This document shows positions 22,275-35,400 of a stretch of 64,000 nucleotides of DNA, one piece after another. Every line of letters begins with the position of its first letter. Within the stretch, counting starts at the first letter, position 1. The position numbers were made by a program, and so were the translations under genes. Under the pieces are notes generated by a model. The model saw only the letters and a program-made list of their open reading frames with translations, searched no databases and was not told the DNA's origin. The stretch comes from Mactromeris polynyma (taxonomy: Eukaryota; Mollusca; Bivalvia; Venerida; Mactridae), in the NCBI GenBank assembly GCA_032209605.1, contig JASFXZ010000027.1, positions 10,125,372 to 10,189,371 on the forward strand. Direction: 5' to 3'.

Positions 22275-23095
22275 TCCAGATTTCTGTAATTTTAAGTGTA
22301 TATATGTATAAACTCTGAGCAAATGAGCTGTGATGGGAAGGGAGAGCACCCTGGCCAGATTTGCCTTGAGTCCTGCATGGATTAAGTCTCTTAGTCCCAG
22401 CAAATCTCATCAATTACTCTTTACACTTGGTATGTGGGCTTGGGGTGCTGGACCATAAGTTAATCTTAGTCCAGATCCAGCGCCTTGGCTGCCTCTAGGC
22501 CCACAGCACCAAACCAGTCCACTACTTTTTATCATTTTCAAATTGACCGGCCGAATCTAAGTGATGGATCAATTTATTGACCATTAAATCACAATTCTAC
22601 CGGTCAATACACTTTAATTTTCCCTACAACAACCTGCCCCAGTAAATCCTATAGGAAAAACCTCAACTTTAAATATGGAGGGCCTCATCCCGCATCCGGA
22701 TGATGGGTAATCCGTTGCCCATCTGTCGGGATGGGGGCTGTTGGCCCTCCTTTACATCACGGACCTATATAGGTCCGTGTTTATATTCAGAATCTTTAAC
22801 AATTATATAGTCAGTGCTGGGACAGAACATATCCATTACCCTGCCTCCAATCTAGCATCGCCGAACCATCTCCGAAATTTTAAATATCATCATTATGTAA
22901 AACCTCCTTTTTAAAATTCCTCTCTCTGTCAGATGTATATTTTATATAACTATTGTATACTATTTTAAATACTTTGTTTATTTTTAGGCCCTAACAAGTT
23001 CTTACGTTTTGTCATATCACCAGAATGAATACATTTTTATCACCACTCTCCTATTGTCTTAAATACTGCAGAGAGAGGAATCCAAAAGTTTAAGG
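22275..23095 (+). mobile_element. Stand-alone 3'UTR copy of the I/Nimb-like LINE
   Basis: About 820 bp aligns with 54690-55500, the long 3'UTR of LINE copy C. Shared landmarks include GGGAAGGGAGAGCACCCTGG, CGGAATCTAAGTGATGGATC-like sequence, TATAAATATGGAGG, GTTGGCCCTCCT, CATCGCCGAACCATCT and CAGAGAGAGGAAT. No ORF2 coding sequence precedes it, so this is a heavily 5'-truncated insertion of the same family. It contains a 22-nt perfect palindrome at 22758-22779. Confidence 0.8.
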
Positions 23096-23395
23096 GTCGA
23101 GTTGTCCCGATACCATTTAAATTAATTCGTATAAAATAAGACGTGGAAAAGTATGCTCAATCATCGCAATGTTATAAATAAATAGATTTTCATATTTGTA
23201 ATTAAGTCGAATTTGAACTTTTCCTTCGGAAAAATGAAATTTGCCCGTCCCCCCCACCATTCTCGACAGCTCTCGGGCATTTCCGTACCACTTCGTTACT
23301 CGGATAGCACTTGACGTAGTTGGCCGAGGATTTCCGAATGCCCCCCCCACTCGTTGTGTTAATCACAATCTCGTGAATGTTATGCACCGGTCAAG

Positions 23396-23482
23396 ATGGC
23401 GGCCTGCATGCGGAATGTGACATTATTGTCAAGATCATTTGGAAAATCTTGTAAAAAGAATGGAAATTACAGACACATGCCA
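23396..23482 (+). CDS. OXA1L: OXA1L exon 1 (start codon and presequence)
   Basis: ATG GCG GCC begins a 29-codon exon (MAACMRNVTLLSRSFGKSCK...) that ends CCA|GTAAAT in phase 0, matching exon 2 (GGA TTT TCC after TTTTTTACAG). Choosing this start rests on the ATGGCGGC context (AAGATGGCGG), a basic and hydroxylated composition without acid residues, and phase agreement. No other upstream ATG gives a presequence that splices in frame. Confidence 0.72.
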
Positions 23483-26400
23483 GTAAATACGTTTAACATA
23501 ATTTGAAAGTTATGCACTCGTTATTTCTTGTGTTCAATGACGCGTACATCCACGTTGAACCATAGAGCTAGACATTCATTTTTGTTGTTATTTTACTTTC
23601 ACTTCTCATGTTATGTCTAAACGGGCCCTAAGCAACTGATGTGATGTAGCATTTTCGAATATTTTCTAATCCGTGAGTTATATTATTTAAATACTGTAGA
23701 ATGTAAAATTCTCCCACAGTCTCTTAGCCTTACACCATAAGCTTCATTACTGTGGCAGTCAAGGCAACACCATCAAGTGGATACAAGCATTTCTCTTCAA
23801 CAGTCTTGGAAGGTCAATCTTCAAATACCATCCCAGTTGAGTCTGGTGTTCCCCAGGGCTCTGTTATCGGTCCATCTCAGTTTGCAAGTCAACATCAAAT
23901 CTACAGTACGCCTTTTTTGCTGATGACACTATAGTCTACCTGGCCATTACCTCCGAATCCAAATGCAGAGTACTCCAAGAAGACCTCGACAAACTTGCCA
24001 AATGGGAACAACAGTGGAAAATGGAATGTCGCCCCCAGAAATGCCAAGTCTTAACAATCTCCAAAAAGAAACATCCTAATTCCTATCAAGTACGACTACA
24101 AACTTCATAACTATTCACTAGAACATGTCGACTCACCAAAATACCTGGTATGCACCATCAACTCGGAACTCAACTTGGGACAACACATCAACAATATATC
24201 AACAAAAGCAAACAAAACCAGTTTCATGAGAAGAAATCTTAACATCTCTTCTACTTCCATAAAACAACAAGCTTACTTCAAGCCTAGTCAGACCTTCAGT
24301 GGAATATGCAAGCGTGATGTGGTACCCTCATGAGAAAGGTTACATCCAATGTCTGGAAAAGGTACAAGGAAGAGCCATCCGATTTGTAAAAAATCGCTAC
24401 CACAACCGGTCTAGTGTTACAGACATGCTGGATGACCTAAAGTGGAAGTCACTGGAACAATGGCGAAAAAAGAGACAAGGCTAGCCATGATGTTTGAGAT
24501 CACAAACGACAGCATATCCATCAATAAATCCAACTAACTCATCCTACCAACAAGAATCTCAAGACACAGTCCACCTCATGGTTTCCAGATACTACCATCC
24601 AGAACTGAATGCCACAAGCAATCATTTTTCCCGCGAACCATCAGGGACTGGAATATGCTAGATACCTCCATCGTGTCAGTTGGCACAGTTGACGCATTCA
24701 GGGCTCTACTTGCCACCGGAAAAAATGGCAAGGAAAAAATAGGATGGCAAAAACTGAAATTGGTTTGGCATAAAAGTGTTGGATAAGAAATTTAAGGCTA
24801 ACTACTAAATTAGTATTTTTATGTCTAAAATGTTTCCCCAACTCCTAATTTTTCTGTTTTTAAACTCTTCACTGTACATTATTCTCACTTTACTTTATAT
24901 TTCCTTTCTTAATGCGCAACCAAATGGCAAAAGTCGAAGTTGGCCATATAATGGAAGAAAAAGATGACGTTTTACAATGCTGTTTGTGTAGTACTACAGA
25001 AAAAATCTCGTCCTATAAATCTATATATTATAATGAAATGTTTTCAAATCTGTGAATGTTATTCGATGAATTATTACAATTATTATTTGCTACCATAGGC
25101 ATATTGGGTGTGGGTGTGGATGAAATAAATTATGCACTTGTCCTGCTATAAACAATGCTGGGTTCCAAAATAAGTTTTTTTCACTCACCAAATATTTCAT
25201 CTAATTCTCGATACTTGTAATGACCGTGTTAATTAACTGGGTAGGTTGCACAGCCATTATGCCAATTGTGAAATCTGCAGTGGATGGAAACATCTTTATA
25301 CAATTACCACATGATATTGGTAATTCTTGACCTAAGCCCTAGTAAGGGGTCATAGAAAGCATCAATTGAGCTATAAGATATGTATTTTCCTAGATGGTCA
25401 ATTTGATAGTTCAAAATTAGTGGAAAAAGAGCGTCAAAGATATCAATATCACATTTCAGGTCTAAAAATCCTCATATCAACCTTTCTAACAGGCAATAAT
25501 TGTACAGTATGTATCACTTTTTTACAGGGATTTTCCAGATATTTACATTCTTGCCACTTACGAACAGGTTTGTCATACAGACAACAAACGTTTTTTCTCA
25601 GACATGATCAGATGTGTTTACAACTGTTGACTGCCAGGTGTGCCAGTACAGAGGTTGGTATTTGAATTAACATTGTTCTTTTAATCATTCATTCAAATCG
25701 TATTCATGTGTTGAACATAACTAATGCATTTTTTTCTTTTTGATGCTTTATTTCAACATAATCTACAAAAATCAGTCAGTTTTAGAGCTACAGGCATGAA
25801 AACCTGACAGTATACGCAAGCTTTAATTTAGCAATGTCAGATGGTCTAATCATTGACTTGCACATAAATTAATCCAATGGTCACACAGTCAAATCATTGA
25901 AAATCCTCTTGGACTCTCTTTAAGTCAAAATAGCAATGTATTCGGGTGAACGATGAAGGGCTACCACGGCCCTGTTGTTTAAAAATTCAGGAAATTTAAC
26001 ATTATTTCTGTGTTACATGTCTAATTTTGGAATTGTTGTGGTCTCAGTATAGCACCAAGATGCTCGTGTATAGTGATTAAAAGGAAAACGCATTTTCAAA
26101 ACAAGTATTGTGAAAGAAGAAGAAAACCTAGCACAATGTTAATCTTTTTTACCAAAAAAAAGACTGAAAGAAGAGACTAATATTAACCTCACAAAACAAC
26201 CTAATAACTTCAATTCACAAAATATTGGCCTCTCAAAAATATCTAATTTATTGTATATTTTTTATTCACAGACTCCCGATTTACCGTTCGGTTACATACC
26301 CGATGTTCCCATTGCTCCACTCACTGATGTTAAGTCTATGTTACCTGAGTTGAACGCCATCGGAGAGCCTACATTGGAGAGTATGGGGTTAGGGGCATTT

Positions 26401-29400
26401 ACACCCCCTGGCCTAGTACAACAATGTATTGAAATAATGCATGTGAGTGCCGATGTTCCGTGGTTTGGTGCTATTGCTCTTAGTAAGTTCCTGTAGTATT
26501 TCTAGCTTTTTGAGGGTTCAACAAAGACTGTCGTAACTCCTATGTATTTATAGGACTTACAATTCTGTAATGATAGTCTTGCACTGAACCCTCATTTTGT
26601 TTAAACTTTTTATTTTACACCAGTTGTGAAGCAAGTTCTTGCAGTTAATATTAAATACTCTCAATAATGTATGCCTGAGTTTCCAGTCAGTGCTCACACC
26701 TCATTCAGGATTTAATCCCTGCCTGCTTTGCTCAATTGGTAGCATACTTGGCTTTCACCTGGGAAGTCTTGAGTTCATTTCCTGGGCAGTGCAGGTCAAA
26801 TGGCTGCTATCATAGTTATGTCCTCCACCTCTGATTCATGTGGCGAAGTCGGCAGATGCTTGCAGAAGGGAAAGTTAGTACTGGTTGATAATTAATTCCA
26901 GGAACCCGCATAGGTCAACTGACATATATATAACTGAAAAATTGTTAAATGACATTTAAGTTTTAATACAATAAACACATCAAAAGCAAATAATTCAGAA
27001 AAGGTGATGTTTGTGGTTGAACTTTATCCAGGGCAGAATGTGAACTCATGGTCTTTGGATCAGGAATCCAGTGCCTCTCTTTCAAATTATTCATGTCATA
27101 GACTTTGTGTTAAGGGTCTGTTAGTTTTGACTCTAAATTTCTCTTTGATATTGAGAGCTGTGAAAGGTATTGAATTGTACCTGTTAAGATGATGGTGAGT
27201 TTTTACAGAAACAGAAATTTATTAAGAGGCGTGTAAAATAATATGTTTTCTGTATCAATCCATTCTACAATGTCAATTATGTCTTCCACTTCAGCGTTTG
27301 CTTGTATGTTTGAAAATTGTTGTAGCTTGATAGTGATCTGCATCCACAAAATGTTGCATATTGCTTTTAGCTCATTTTCCGGTGTGAAGTCTAAGCCCCA
27401 TTGATAAAAGCGTATAAAAACCCTGCAGATGGGCATACTGTGTCTGCCTGCAGTGCTGTTGTTTGCTTTAATGTCGCCGATTTAGATGACATCATATAAA
27501 TGCTATCTAATTGCTTGCATTGTTTATTCAGTAATTACTGTTTCAGCTGCATTGACTGTCAGAGTGCTAGTATTTCCCATGATGATTTATGGAAGAAAAT
27601 CTGGTATTCATGTAAGGAATCATATGCCAACAATAAATCGATTACAACAGAAAATTAATGATGCCAAACAAGTTGACGACAATTTGGAATGTAAGTAATT
27701 CATTAATGTCATTAATTTTGTAAAATTTCAAAACAATGCTGGACTTTCAGGGCTAAATTATCAATTTTATTATCACAAGGGCAACCGCGTATAGAAAAGT
27801 AAGGCATTTAATATGCATGTTTATCAACAAACGACCAAGTGTGGTAGGAAACCTGTTTTTATGCCCCTTTCAAAGAAGAGAGGGACATTGCACATGTCAG
27901 TCGGTCGGTGGGTAATCTTAGTTTCTGATCAATAACTAGAGAACACCTTGACCTACTACTCTCCACACATTGATGGCTGTACTAGAGAAACCCTATTGCT
28001 TTTGGGGTCACTGGGTCAAGGTCGCAGGGCTCAATTGTACATAAAATGTTTTCAGCCAATAACTTAAAAATGCCTTGACCTACCCTCCTCAAACTCCTCC
28101 CACATATTGATCGCAAGTAGCAAAGTTACCCTATCGATTTTGGGGTCAAGGTCACTGATCAATTGTGCTTGAAATATATGCGGCTAATAACTCGAGAACC
28201 CCTTGACCTACCCTTCTCAAACTTTGTCCACACATTGATCGCAGGTAGTAGATGAACTCAATCGATTTTGGAGTCACTGGATCAAAGGTCAGTTAATGGG
28301 TCAATTGGACTTGAACTTTTTCCAGGCATTATTTCAAAATAACTCCTTGACCTACCCTCCTCAAACTTGGTCCACACATTGATAGCTGGTAGTAGAGAAA
28401 CACTATTGATTTTACCCCTTGACCAACCCTCCTAAATCTTGGTCAACACATGGATCGCGGATCGAAGAGGAACACTATTTATTTTGGTTCACTAGGTCAA
28501 GGTCACAGGTGTCAATTGTACATGAAACTTTTCCGGCCAATAACTCAAGAATGCCTTTAGCTACTCTCCTCAAACTTGTCCCCATATCAACCACGGTCAG
28601 TAGAGAAACCCTATTGATATTGGGGTCACTTGGTCAAAAGTCAAGCTCAAAGGGGTCAAATACACTTAAATTGCTTCCGATCATTAGGAATGTTGAGGAT
28701 AACCATATTACACATAGCCTCCTCTATTACATTTAACGTCAGTTCATCACATGCAAGTACTTTTGCTGTTTCACCTACAGTTAAAACATGACGTTTATGT
28801 TTTTACTGTTACAGTTTCTGATATGGCACCAATGCAACTATGCACTCATGAAGCTGTTGCTAGACCTACTCACAAACTTTACCACTAATACAGTATTCAT
28901 TTCACTTGTATGTCATTATTAATTTGTCTTCAATGTTTTTACTATCATGAATAATGTTTGAAGTGCTTCATTGTAAGCAACTGTTTGAAATTATTTTGGA
29001 AATATAAATAAATAGAGTTTTGAATCTGTCAAGTAATTTTGTTTGTTTCATTGCAATGTTAAAAGGTAACTATTTCATGAGATTAACTGCTTGTTGCTTG
29101 ATGCCAACTGAATATTGTTGTTTGTTTGTGTTATATTGTATATATTGTTTTATTGTAGGGCATAAAAAAACAAAGGAGTTTAAAGATTATATGAAAAGAA
29201 ATGATATTAAATTCAGGCGTATGTTCATGATGCCACTTATTCAGGTACTTACAGTTTAAACATCAACTTATGTGTCAGTATCTACCATGGGTAGTAAAAT
29301 TTCACTCAGTTTGTGAACTTGTCCAGTGTTTGGTCAGGGACCTCGAATAAGCAGCAGGATCTGTTTTAACTTTGTCTCACATGTCCAACGAGTCTGTAAT

Positions 29401-32400
29401 TTTTACAAGACCAGGATGACATGTAACTATACTGACGAGAAAAAGAAAAGCCTCATCGAAAGTTGGTGTTAATTTCGTTACCAAGTTTAAATTGGGGGGG
29501 AAACCATCCGAAATGTACATGTACTCTGACCGACAAATCCAACCAACCGAAACTCGTACGATTTTATTCAGCCCATTGTTAAATTCATGTATCTGCTCAC
29601 GATTTACTCGTGCAATCTGTGCATGTCAACCATGTGGTTTTATCAAGTGAAATTTACACAGCCACATGTTTTCAGAGTTTTTCTGACAATTATCCAGTTT
29701 CTGATAATGCCGAGCCTAACTTTTGAAGAGAGGGCCCGAGTTTGAAGCAGTAAAATGCTATTCATGTCTGCAATACTATGTCTATTTAAGGCCCATCTGT
29801 TGGGAATTGTCTTCTAAATATATAGCGTATTTTCCATCTAAAAGCTAACTCACTTTAAATTCTTGCTATTTATTGATTATTGAATGGGCTGTATGTAAGA
29901 AGTATTAATGTCTCTCGATCTTTTGAGTAATTGCGGAATCTGAGTGTACATGTAGTATGTTTTAGATATTAGTTAGCATTAACAGTGGTGTAGATGAGAA
30001 AAAGTATCAAAGTAAGGCTAAGCTTTGTTGTATATATTTTTTAATCTCCTAACACAGAATTATCTGTTGTTTGGATGTATGTCTATACTTGTTGCTTAAA
30101 TATTAACATTTTAAAAACATAATTCGGAATATTATTCATGAAACTAATTGAGGGGACATTTCTAGATAGTGTTGAGGAAACTTGATGCTTGTGTAAAACT
30201 GACATCTTTATGTGTGACATCTTCTCAGATGAAACTTACTAATTTGGTATGAATTCATAAGAAATTCAAGAGAAATAATGTTGTTGGGAAAATTAATTTG
30301 ATATGAAATGAAACATTAATTAAGACTGATTAATTACTTCTGTACCTTTGCATATTTGAAACTTATTCTAGAAATGTTGACTTCTGTGGTTTCTGTTAGC
30401 AGTTATTGTTGAAGAAGCCATGTATGAAGAAATTATGCATGATATGGTGGATTCATTATATGTTTGTCATTGTTAAAAAAAAATCACTTGTAAGTGTAGA
30501 TATCATGTAAAAAGTCAGTCATACCTACTGTCAACAGGGTGTTAAAAAAGTTTGTTCACAAAGTTTGAATTTTGATAAAATGAAAATAATGCTGTTTACA
30601 CTTGCTTTTTTTCATGTAATGGAAACTTCTGCCTTTTTCATGAATATCTGTTTTATATTGAACTCTCACACAGAAGTAAACTATTGGTATATAGCGACAT
30701 TGATGGGACGAGCAAATAAAAAAAACTAAAATTCAAACATAGTGAATGAACCTTTTTAACACCGTGTATACACCTACTGTCTACAAACCTACAAAATTCT
30801 TGACTGTTGCTGTATTAGGATTGTAGTCATTAGTACTGACAAGCAAATACATTTCTTATCTTATGATAACTTTTATTTTCTATTTTGCAGATGCCCATAT
30901 TGTTGAGTGTCTATCAAGCCATTAGAGGTATGAGTTTGTTGCCTGTAGAAAGTATGAAAACTGGTGGGACTTTGTGGTTCACAGATCTAACAGTTGCTGA
31001 TCCCTACTTCATTCTGCCAGCAATTACCTCTTTGTCTATTTTTGCTATGCTTGAGGTGCGTTATTCATTCACTTTGGGAAATAAATGCTTGAATAAAATT
31101 AATATGCAAAAATTTAAAATGCTGTTGAATTTTGTAACATTAAAGTTTTGTGATTCAATTTTACATTAATCTGATATTAAACAAAATGTAAGATAATTTC
31201 TGTGTAGTTTATTCATGTTTTATAATATTATGTAAACTTACCTTAACACATATTTTCCATCCACATTTTTATGATTTTTAGCTCCACTGACCAAAGGCCA
31301 GAGAGCTTATGTTATGGCCAATTGTCTGTCCTGTGTGTGTCAGCCTGTTAACTTTTCATTCAAACGACATCTCCTCCTAATGTTCCTTGGTTGGTCCTCT
31401 TTCTGAACAATATGCAAACACATTAAAAAGTTTCTCTTAACAAAATGCACATTATGTTTGATACAGTGGTGCACGCTTGCAACGAATTTCTGGGGACAGA
31501 GATTTACTTTGTTCTATCCAAACTGTGTGTGTCGTGTCTGTCGCGATAAATTATCGTATTCGTTCACATCTGTTTTCACGCCTAAAACAATCTAAAATGT
31601 TTATTATGTTATAACCAAGCAAGTTTGCATTAAAATAAGCCTTTTTACGTTATATCCAAAATTACACTATATCCGAATTCACTATAACCGTGTAGCTATA
31701 CTATGATATATAGAAGAGCCTGGTCTTTACTACGTACTGTCCGATTTTTCGTAACCTGATTATGTTATGAGCGTGTACCACTGTTCTAAGTCGCATGGGT
31801 CAAATACTAGGTCAAATCATAAAAACTACTTATGGACACTTTATAGGCCGTATTTTCTGCTTGAATGGCATGCAATTTGATCAGAATGTTTGTCTGAATG
31901 CAGTGCAAGTCGGGTCTGGTACCGAGTCATTTGGTGTCAAAATCTAGGTCATGGGGTTTAATCATAGAAAGTCCATATAGACATTGTAGAAGAGACATTT
32001 CTGATCCGTCTTTGTCATCCGTCCATATGTCCATAAAAAATTGTTTAAAAAACATCTCTGAAACCACAAGGTAGAATTTCATGAAACTTTGCTGGTATCT
32101 TCATGTGGTGACTCTCTACAAAAATACAAGGCATCGTGATTCATCACCAACAACAACAAAAACAAAACAATTTCCTGTTTGCTTCTAAAAGCATCTCTGT
32201 AACCACTTTGTGGAATTTCACAAAATTTAGGCGAAAGGTTTCTAGGATGACACAAAAATACAACGGGTTTGGATTCATAAAAAACATGGCCTCCAGGGGG
32301 CTGAGCCTCTTTTCCTATATGTATACATGTATAATGGAAACATAAAGAATCTTCTTGTCAAAAACTACCAACCTGATTTTGAAATAATCTACCAAGATTG

Positions 32401-35400
32401 TTCACAGATTATTTGGATGCGTCGGAAAACATTGCCGCCAGGGGGGGGGGCTGGCAGAGCCAATGTTTCTATATGACTATAGTGAAAACTTCAAATATCT
32501 TCTGTTCGAAAAACTCCGAGCCCTTTTTTAATATAACTTCACACAGATGGTCCTTAGGTGACCCTCTACAAAGATTGTTCAAATTAAGTGGATTCATAAA
32601 AAACATGGCTTTGCTATTTGCATATCAGTGTTGTGGAAACCAATCAAATCTAACGTTAATCACTAAACCAACTTCTCTTCAACCAAACAACGTTTTTGAC
32701 CTTGGCGGGGATTGGTTAACCTTTAGATGAGGGGTACGTTACCTTACCAATGTCCTCTGAATTTCGTTGAATTCACTGAAATCCATTTTTGATTTGGAGT
32801 GACCAGCAATTGTAATATCTTAGCACTTTTTTGTGTTGCACAACAAATGTTAACCTTCAAATTGCGCCAGCCATCTTTTTTCAAGATATTTCATATTTAT
32901 ATTTCAGTTCGGAGCAGAATCACAAAAAGCTTCAGATTTAACACACGGCATGAAGTGGATGATGCGTTCCATGCCAGTTTTAGCGTTTGCTTTTACATGT
33001 AAATTTGCATCGGTAAGAATAAGTAGTGATGAATTTATTTATTGTTGGCTAGACATATTACATTATAACATGTAAGACTGTATTCATTACATTTCATATG
33101 TCTGATTTCCAGAGCAATGTTTATATTAACTTTGCTGTAATAACTACTATCTGCAGGCCCAATATCACAAAGAATTTGTTTTCAGGATCAAGTTCAAATA
33201 TAATTTGTGCAAAGCTAAATCTTCTTGCACAATGTGATAGAAATGGTCATACTGCCAATTGCTTGCATACTGATCTCATTCAGTTTCAGTCTTAATTCTC
33301 CATGATCGTTTTTGACTGTCAGCTGACAATACCATACTTCCCCTATCCGATATATATTTGACCTTACACCACCTCGATCAGAAATGTTTTCGTATGTTGG
33401 TGTTTCCCCGTACCAACTTAACCCTTCCTTTCCAGCTTCTTTCTACCAATGTATGTTTCTTATTTGACGTAATTTCATGTCTGTATACAACTTATGTCAT
33501 TACGATGACGACAACAATTTCTATCGTGATACAGTTTCAAACAATATTTAGCTTCCTTAAATAGTAGACGTTAATTTGCTTCTCCGTGTATTGATTTAAA
33601 TTTTGTCACTTTTTGTCTAGGTTTTTAATTTCTTTTTACATATTACCATTATTTAAGGTAAATATAAATGGTTATTGCTTTTATGGATTAGTTGCTGCCA
33701 ACTTTGTCGGATTTTGTGCAGATCAATATGTTAGATATAAATGACCATTTAGCGAAAAAGTGTGAGGTTAGCTAGCTGTTAAACCAATTTAAACCCCCAG
33801 TATTTTTACTGACAGTTTCAAGACCGTAATTTGCAGTATGGTTATTATTTCTTTTTGTGTTTTGAATGTATTTATACCCCCACAAACGAAGTTTGAGGGG
33901 GTATATAGGAGTGAGCTTGTCGGTCGGTCGGTCGGTCGGTCGGTCGTCTGTCGGTTTTCATGGTTTCCGGACGATAACTCATGAAAGGCTAGACAGATTT
34001 GAAAAATTTTTGGTACACAGGTGTAACATCAGAAGATACAGGTCAAGTTCGATATTGGGGCTGGTGGGGCCAAGGTCAAGGTCACTGTTACTAAAAATAG
34101 TTTCTCTTGGTTTTCATGGTTTCCGGACGATAACTCATGAAAGGCTAGACAGATTTGAAAAATTTTTGGTACACAGGTGTAACATCAGAAGATACAGGTC
34201 AAGTTCGATATTGGGGCTGGTGGGGCCAAGGTCAAGGTCACTGTTACTAAAAATAGTTTCTCTTACTTTCACTTACTAGCAAATGGTTTGTTTTTAGTTG
34301 TAAACGACTTATCTTTCTGTGAAAATAACTGTTATTTCTAGCATATTGTTTGATATATTTTGCATTGATTTAGTTCCATTTTGCCCAGCTTTTTGTGAGC
34401 AATTCTATACAAGTTCAGTTTTTTATTTCACAGGAACTGTTGATTAGTTCTTACTGTTCTGTTGGCAGCATTTTTGGTTTATTACGTTCAGATACTAGCA
34501 AATGGTTTGTTTTTGTTGTTGAAGACTCGCCTTTCAGTGAAAATAACGGGATTTCTTTTAAAATCCATTGAAATAAGGCATAATATAATGTTATATCCAG
34601 GTAGTTTGATTATTTGATTAAATCTGTGAAACTGCAGTCAAGGACAATGGAACAAAATGTCTTGATTGCGAATATAAATTGTATCAATTTAATACGCTTT
34701 GTTGCTATATTTGTTCGAATTTGAATGCAAAATGTTCAGATCTTGGGAGTTAAAATCAAATATATTGGTGTTACTAGTTCATACTCTAGTCGAATGTATC
34801 ATTATATTTCTTTGTGACAAAGTGCTATATATTACTGTTCATTTTTTCTATTTTATTGATTTTGACCTGACTCCCATACTGTGGTATTCATATCACCTCC
34901 GAAATATTAAAATGTACACAATTCTTATTATAACCCCACTTCAAAATATGCAATGGGGGCTATATGGGAATCACCACTTGTTCCGTCATGTCACATAACA
35001 TGGTTTTCCATGAATTATTTCTACCAAGCCTAGTTGTGTATATTGTCGGCACATTCTGATTGTGGTCCTGTAGTGATAGATAGTGATAGATAATTTCATT
35101 GTCTTGACTGGCGGCCATCTTTGAATTTATCAAAAATATGTCTGACAAAGCGGTATTGTGGGGGTATTAATCACCTTCAGTGATAGCTCTAGTTTATATT
35201 TCCCTTGCCCCTGTGCAATTCTTTCACTTTATATAGTGTTCAGTTTATTTTCTGCCCAGTTTCGGCCTTTTGTTGCCAGCTGTCTTGACTTGTCCCGTGA
35301 TCTTTTCCATCCATTAATCTCCCCCTTCACAGTATGTCCTCTTTGATTCTCGTAGTTATTCCTTTTGGTCTGCCAGGCCATTCCTTGCGCTTCTGTTCCC

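Noticed and set aside
33866..34279. 137-codon frame with a duplicated 'protein' segment
   Set aside because: It is the translation of the 156-bp tandem duplication in a dispersed non-coding repeat.
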